9,766 bases of DNA, from the NCBI GenBank assembly GCA_905215335.1, contig CAJMPQ010000024.1, forward strand, positions 1-9,766. The letters run 5' to 3'. Below are positions 6,870 to 9,766 of this stretch, piece by piece; position 1 is the first letter of the stretch, and each line of letters starts with the position of its first letter. The stretch is from an uncultured bacterium (lineage in GTDB: Bacteria; Cyanobacteriota; Vampirovibrionia; Gastranaerophilales; Gastranaerophilaceae). Under the pieces are notes generated by a model that had not been told where the DNA came from, did not search any database, and saw only the letters and a program-made list of their open reading frames with translations. Position numbers and translations under genes: made by a program.

Positions 6870-8185
6870 AGTTTACCTCCAACAGCTTTATAGAGTGTAA
6901 AATAATTGATTAACTTTTGTGTTTTTGCTTTTGTTAGTTCATTTTCTACTGCAAGCTTTTGATTTTCACTTTCTAAAATCTCAATAGCAGAAATTATTCC
7001 TCTGTTATATTTATTTTGCTCGTTTTGAAAATTTGTATTCTGATAAGATAATTTCTGTTTTACGTTTTTCTCTGTATTTGTATCATATTTAACAAAACAA
7101 AGAGCTGTGTTTACTTCTTTGATTGCGTTTAAATCTGTTTGTTTGTAATCTTCGAAAAGTTCTTCATATTTTGCTTTTTGAAATCTTAAATTTGCAACTT
7201 TTCTTCCGCCTTGAAAAATATCTTGAGTTGCACCAGCTAAAAGTAAGGCTAAAGAAGATTCCCAAGAAAAGAAATTTCCGGGGAATATAGTGTTAAATGC
7301 CCAAACTCCTGTAATATTAAATCGTGGGAAAAATTCTTTTCTTGCAACACGAATATCAATTTTTGCTTTTTCTAACTTTGCTTCAGCAGCCATTACATCA
7401 GGACGAGAAAAAATTACATCTGATGCAATTTCATTTGGTATATTTCCACTATATTCAAAATTATTGAGATTACCGAATTTGAAATCATTATAATTTTCAG
7501 GAGAAATTCCTGAAAGAATTGCAAGCTGCATCAATAAAACTTTTTGTTCTTTTTCTAACTTATTTAATTGAGTTTTTGAATCTTCAACTTGTTTTTTTGA
7601 ATTATTCAATTCACTTGTAGATATTATTCCACGATTAAATAATTTTTGACTATGTAATAAAATCTTTTCATTGTTAGACAAAATTTTTCTTTGGTTTGAA
7701 ATAAGACTTTCATATTGCAAAATATTTGTGTAAACAGTTGCTAAATCACTTAGAAGAGATAAATAAACTGTTTTTTGTTCATAAGTTGCAGCTTCATAAG
7801 ATTTTTTATAACTTTTAGTCTTATCTCTATTTTTTAATAAAAAATCTGCTTCATAACTTGCGACAAAAGGAAGTACAAAAGCGTTATCACTTAATCCGTA
7901 ACTTCCAAATTTAGGAGTATGAATTCCTAAATAATTTGCTCCAACGCTAAAAGTTGGTAATTCCTTTGCAAAAGAATACTTTACTTGCTGACGATATTGC
8001 TCGATTACGTATTCAGTTTTCTTTAGTTCATGATTATTTTCTAATGCTGAATTAACATAATAATTTAAGTTATCATCATTGAACTTATTAAAAAATTCTA
8101 AATTCAAGTTGGCATAATCATAAGCTAAAGCGCTTTGACTAAATACGACCATTAAAACAAATACAGAAATTATTTTTCTAATCAT
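6866..8185 (-). CDS. Outer-membrane efflux channel (TolC/NodT-type OMF)
   Basis: A 439-residue outer-membrane factor. A signal peptide (residues 1-21, cleavage expected after A19-L20-A21) precedes the mature protein; there is no lipobox cysteine, so it is not a lipoprotein of the OprM type. Two outer-membrane efflux repeats follow, with long amphipathic helices. The signature SRPDVMAAEAKLEKAKIDI at about 260-278, followed by ARKEFFPRFNITG, is characteristic of RND/NodT-type channels, and the protein ends LYKAVGGKL, like many family members. NRGIIS occurs at both predicted periplasmic hairpin tips (184-189 and 394-399). The gene overlaps the TetR stop by 8 bp and has a GGAG site. E. coli ybhGFSR lacks its own channel gene, so here the operon is self-sufficient. 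Confidence 0.93.
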   Translation of the reverse strand: MIRKIISVFVLMVVFSQSALAYDYANLNLEFFNKFNDDNLNYYVNSALENNHELKKTEYVIEQYRQQVKYSFAKELPTFSVGANYLGIHTPKFGSYGLSDNAFVLPFVASYEADFLLKNRDKTKSYKKSYEAATYEQKTVYLSLLSDLATVYTNILQYESLISNQRKILSNNEKILLHSQKLFNRGIISTSELNNSKKQVEDSKTQLNKLEKEQKVLLMQLAILSGISPENYNDFKFGNLNNFEYSGNIPNEIASDVIFSRPDVMAAEAKLEKAKIDIRVARKEFFPRFNITGVWAFNTIFPGNFFSWESSLALLLAGATQDIFQGGRKVANLRFQKAKYEELFEDYKQTDLNAIKEVNTALCFVKYDTNTEKNVKQKLSYQNTNFQNEQNKYNRGIISAIEILESENQKLAVENELTKAKTQKLINYFTLYKAVGGKL

Positions 8186-8801
8186 TAATATCTCCGAAAG
8201 TTGCTTTTACATAAGTTTTAATATTATTTTTGATTATTTGAATATCTTCATCTGTAAATTCTGTTTGCTTTAATACTTTAAGTGAAAATGTTGTTAGTAT
8301 TTTAGGAGAATTTATTTGAGATATCAAAAATAGTACTTTAAAGATTACTTCTTTGTCGTTAGCCTGCTTGTCTAATATTGCGGCAACCAATCTTCTTAAA
8401 TAAATTATTGCAGGTGGTTTTATTTCAAAATCACTCTTTTGTTGTTCTTTAACTAAGAATGCAAGTAAATCATTTGAAACATTCGAATAGAAGTAATCTA
8501 TAAATTTTTCTAAGACTGTTTGAAGTTTTTCAATAAGTTCTTTTTTAGATTTATTAGAAAAATCTTCATCAACATCCAAAAAACTTTCCATGTAAGCTTT
8601 TTGAGATTCAACTAGGTTATTAATTATTTCTTGATACAACTCTTGTTTGCCACCAAAATAATAGGAAATCATGCAAATATTTATATTTGCACATTTGCAA
8701 ATTTCTCTTATACTCGTTCCATCGTAGCCTTTTTGAGCAAAGAGTTTAATTGCAGTATTTAAAATTTTTTCTTTTGAATTTTCATCTAATTTCTGTTTCA
8801 T
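8178..8801 (-). CDS. cecR: TetR-family regulator, CecR (YbiH)-like, first gene of the efflux operon
   Basis: A 207-residue TetR repressor. The DNA-binding domain is at about residues 11-57, with LFAQKGYDGTSIREIC and then NINICMISYYFGGKQELY. The N-I-x-x-I-x-Y-Y-F-G-x-K pattern is as in E. coli CecR. The C-terminal helical domain would bind the inducer. The frame is open to a TTG at 8819, but that extension contains the TATAAT -10 box, so ATG at 8801 is the start. No Shine-Dalgarno precedes it, and the predicted transcript start falls on or next to this ATG, suggesting a leaderless message. CecR sits beside ybhGFSR in E. coli and affects drug sensitivity there; here it heads the operon and probably represses it through the inverted repeat in its own promoter. 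Three cysteines (C35, C37, C43) lie inside the DNA-binding domain, which is unusual. Confidence 0.88.
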   Translation of the reverse strand: MKQKLDENSKEKILNTAIKLFAQKGYDGTSIREICKCANINICMISYYFGGKQELYQEIINNLVESQKAYMESFLDVDEDFSNKSKKELIEKLQTVLEKFIDYFYSNVSNDLLAFLVKEQQKSDFEIKPPAIIYLRRLVAAILDKQANDKEVIFKVLFLISQINSPKILTTFSLKVLKQTEFTDEDIQIIKNNIKTYVKATFGDIND

Positions 8802-8807
8802 AATTAT

Positions 8808-8836
8808 ATTATAAAACAAACGTTTGATTTATTCAA
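8808..8836 (-). promoter_or_regulatory. Promoter of the cecR-efflux operon
   Basis: Minus strand: -35 TTGAAT (8836-8831), exact 17-bp spacer, -10 TATAAT (8813-8808). This is the closest match to sigma70 consensus in the window. The start site seven bases downstream would be at 8801, the A of the TetR ATG. It should drive all six overlapping genes down to the ybhR-like gene. Confidence 0.75.
8811..8832. promoter_or_regulatory. TetR operator: 22-bp inverted repeat in the promoter spacer
   Basis: Minus strand ATAAATCAAAC followed directly by GTTTGTTTTAT. The halves are reverse complements except for one pair, with a perfect CAAACGTTTG core at 8817-8826. It fills the spacer between -35 and -10 and touches both hexamers. 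TetR-family dimers typically bind palindromes of this length in their own promoters, so autorepression is the likely outcome. Confidence 0.7.
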
Positions 8837-9110
8837 GTGTAAATTAAATTTCGTATTTAATCTTTATATATTTATAATCTTAAATTATAAATTCTCTTAT
8901 AGCTGTTTTTTAATATTAAGATGTAGGGGACATTTTTTGTACTCAAGTACTCTTTTCTTGCATTCTTTTGCATTCCATTTACAAATTTTCCAAACAATAT
9001 TAGGCTAAAACCAGCTTGTTGTTTAAAGTTAAGCCCAGTGCAAAAAAGTGCAATTTTATTTTGCTTGTAAATTGGGATGCCCAAAATTATCAATGAGATT
9101 TTGATACTAA
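8837..9110. other. Intergenic region without a convincing gene
   Basis: This lies between the efflux-operon promoter and the end of the tandem XRE genes. A minus-strand frame (8872-9093) is open for 73 codons but begins with TTG, has no Shine-Dalgarno and resembles no family I recognise, so I do not call it. The stretch holds short repeats: GAGTAC twice, two bases apart (minus strand, around 8939-8952, also forming the near-palindrome GTACTTGAGTAC), GCATTC twice near 8960-8976, and GTGCAA twice near 9038-9053. A small hairpin TTGGG-ATG-CCCAA is near 9072-9084, and ATCAA/TTGAT arms lie at about 9090-9105. These last two could form a weak end to the XRE transcript, but no T-run follows. It may be a dispersed intergenic repeat. 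Confidence 0.4.
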
Positions 9111-9323
9111 CTAAAAATTTAAAAATTCAGCTAATGTTAGATTAAAAGCTTTGGCTATTTTGTTTAATTTGGAAAAGGTTACATCATTTTGAGCAGTTTC
9201 AATATTCCCTAAAGTAGAGCGAGCAATTTGGGCTAAATCTGCTAAATCATCTTGAGTGTACTTATGTAATTTTCTTAACTCTTTTATACGATTTGCTAAT
9301 TTTTGTAATAAAACCTTGTCCAT
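9111..9323 (-). CDS. Small XRE/Cro-type HTH regulator (second of tandem pair)
   Basis: A 70-residue protein that is essentially one HTH_3 domain: RIKELRKLHKYTQDDLADLA (12-31), then ARSTLGNIETAQNDVTFSKL with the recognition helix, then a closing helix KIAKAFNLTLAEFL. It has no room for a sensor domain. By hand alignment it shares about 30 of 69 positions with the upstream XRE gene, so the two are paralogues. The ATG at 9323 begins 2 bp after the upstream stop codon with only a weak GATGA site, so the pair should be co-transcribed and coupled. Small single-domain XRE proteins act as Cro-like repressors, antitoxin-type autoregulators or phage switches; nothing shows which applies here. Confidence 0.85.
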   Translation of the reverse strand: MDKVLLQKLANRIKELRKLHKYTQDDLADLAQIARSTLGNIETAQNDVTFSKLNKIAKAFNLTLAEFLNF

Positions 9324-9325
9324 AA

Positions 9326-9544
9326 TTATTCATCTTTAAAATCAAATAAATCCTTAACTTCAAGCCCCAAATTGTCTGCAATTATTTTTAATTTAGAAAC
9401 TGTAACATCTGTTTTAGCCAGTTCAAGCAAACTAATCATTGATCTTGATACTCCATTCACCCCAAGATCATCTTGTGTTAATTTTCTTTCTTCTCTCAAG
9501 TATTTTAATCTTTTTGCTAATTTTTCTAAAAAAGACTTGTTCAT
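9326..9544 (-). CDS. Small XRE/Cro-type HTH regulator (first of tandem pair)
   Basis: A 72-residue single-domain HTH_3 protein: KRLKYLREERKLTQDDLG (11-28), VSRSMISLLELAKTDVTVSKL, then IIADNLGLEVKDLF. Its helix-turn-helix is one residue shorter than that of its paralogue. The frame is open up to a TTG at 9595, but that extension runs through two palindromes and a TATAAT box, so ATG at 9544 is the likely start. No Shine-Dalgarno precedes it. It is divergent from the HAD-like gene, 68 bp apart start to start, with both operator-like palindromes in between, so it probably controls itself and the HAD gene. Confidence 0.83.
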   Translation of the reverse strand: MNKSFLEKLAKRLKYLREERKLTQDDLGVNGVSRSMISLLELAKTDVTVSKLKIIADNLGLEVKDLFDFKDE

Positions 9545-9565
9545 TTTTAAATTGTTAGTTATACT
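9537..9565 (+). promoter_or_regulatory. Promoter candidate of the divergent HAD-like gene
   Basis: Plus strand TTGTTC (9537-9542), 17-bp spacer, TATACT (9560-9565). The start would be near 9572, giving a leader of about 40 nt that includes AGGG before the ATG. The -10 overlaps the imperfect palindrome, and the -35 overlaps the start codon of the XRE gene. Other AT-rich hexamers are possible. Confidence 0.35.
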
Positions 9566-9567
9566 AG
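9555..9567. promoter_or_regulatory. XRE operator candidate, imperfect copy
   Basis: Minus strand CTAGTATAACTAA, related to the perfect palindrome at 9580-9592; the two share TGCTAGTAT-x-ACTA over 14 bp. The centres are 25 bp apart. It sits at the predicted start site of the XRE transcript and over the candidate -10 of the divergent gene. Confidence 0.5.
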
Positions 9568-9568
9568 C

Positions 9569-9596
9569 ATTATATTCAACTAGTAATACTAGCAAA
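9569..9596 (-). promoter_or_regulatory. Promoter candidate of the tandem XRE genes
   Basis: Minus strand -10 TATAAT (9574-9569), with TTTGCT (9596-9591, 16-bp spacer) or TTGCTA (9595-9590, 15-bp spacer) as a modest -35. The -10 lies between the two palindromes, and the predicted start near 9562 falls within the imperfect one. The leader would be under 20 nt and has no Shine-Dalgarno. Confidence 0.5.
9580..9592. promoter_or_regulatory. XRE operator candidate, perfect palindrome CTAGTA-T-TACTAG
   Basis: A 13-bp perfect inverted repeat with 6-bp arms and one central base, a size typical of operators for Cro/CI-like dimers. It lies in the spacer of the predicted minus-strand promoter, upstream of the + strand HAD gene. 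Binding is inferred from its position between the divergent genes. Confidence 0.55.
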
Positions 9597-9612
9597 AAAT
9601 AGGGTAATATTT

Positions 9613-9766
9613 ATGTTTACTAAAAAGATACTAATAGATTTAGACGGAGTTTTAAATGAATACGGCCATGAGAAATTCAATGAAAATTATATTCCAAAAA
9701 TTAAAGTTGGAGCTTATGAATTTTTAGAAACTTTATCTCAAAGTGCAGATTTGTATCTTTTTACAT
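9613..9766 (+). CDS. HAD-like hydrolase, N-terminal part (runs off the window)
   Basis: The first 51 codons are visible and the gene continues past the edge. ILIDLDGVLN (6-15) is a clear HAD motif I: D9 would be the nucleophile and D11 the general acid/base. GAYEFLETLSQSADLYLFT leads up to the motif II threonine (T51). This layout, with a small cap-less start and a short loop after motif I, fits small HAD phosphatases or nucleotidases. The start is ATG with AGGG eight bases upstream. It is divergent from two XRE regulators. The substrate is unknown. A C-terminal fragment of apparently the same family is at bases 3-89. Confidence 0.75.
   Translation, partial: MFTKKILIDLDGVLNEYGHEKFNENYIPKIKVGAYEFLETLSQSADLYLFT

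Noticed and set aside
8802..8819. N-terminal extension of the TetR protein from TTG 8819
   Set aside because: The extension is made of the operator half and the TATAAT box; ATG 8801 aligns with the normal start of the TetR domain.
8872..9093. 73-codon minus-strand open frame in the intergenic region
   Set aside because: Begins with TTG, lacks a Shine-Dalgarno, has no recognisable domain, and lies in AT-rich sequence with short repeats; kept only as part of the intergenic description.
9545..9595. N-terminal extension of the first XRE protein from TTG 9595
   Set aside because: It would translate through two palindromes and the -10 box; ATG 9544 gives a length matching the paralogue.
1..9766. 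CRISPR array, tRNA, rRNA, insertion sequence or integrase
   Set aside because: No regularly spaced repeats, cloverleaf-like sequence, transposase motif or terminal inverted repeats of an IS were seen on either strand.

Overview
The window is strongly AT-rich and uses the standard code. It encodes a complete trans-envelope pump (signal-peptide-bearing outer-membrane channel, anchored periplasmic adaptor, ABC transporter), so the host is a diderm (Gram-negative type) bacterium. The low GC, short intergenic gaps and good Shine-Dalgarno sites would fit a gut lineage such as Gastranaerophilales (Melainabacteria), but nothing here proves the taxon.

Layout. All complete genes lie on the minus strand, so they read from right to left. 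(1) At the right edge, a + strand HAD-like hydrolase gene starts and runs out of the window. (2) Divergent from it are two tandem small XRE/Cro-like repressors. The intergenic region between them holds two related palindromes 25 bp apart. (3) About 270 bp follow without a convincing gene. (4) A tightly overlapping six-gene operon comes next: CecR-like TetR regulator, TolC/NodT-type outer-membrane factor, HlyD-type adaptor (YbhG-like), double-NBD ABC ATPase (YbhF-like) and two ABC-2 permeases (YbhS- and YbhR-like). (5) A MarR regulator and a 14-TM DHA2 (EmrB/QacA-type) MFS drug transporter follow. (6) At the left edge, a + strand fragment looks like the C-terminal end of the same HAD-like family as the right-edge gene.

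How it works together. The TetR gene leads its own operon from a near-consensus promoter whose spacer is filled by a 22-bp inverted repeat, the expected arrangement for autoregulated, substrate-induced efflux. The five structural genes supply every part of an ABC-driven tripartite exporter. The adaptor carries an exact RxxxLxxxxxxS channel-docking motif, and the channel carries the same six-residue motif at both predicted hairpin tips. In the double ATPase, both degenerate elements fall in one composite ATP site. Downstream, the MarR-MFS pair has its own promoter, bracketed by two identical 12-bp palindromes, with a one-mismatch third copy before marR. The region is therefore a multidrug-efflux locus under two regulators.

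Most of this belongs to known families. The least explained parts are the XRE-XRE/HAD divergent module and the HAD-family sequences at both window edges.
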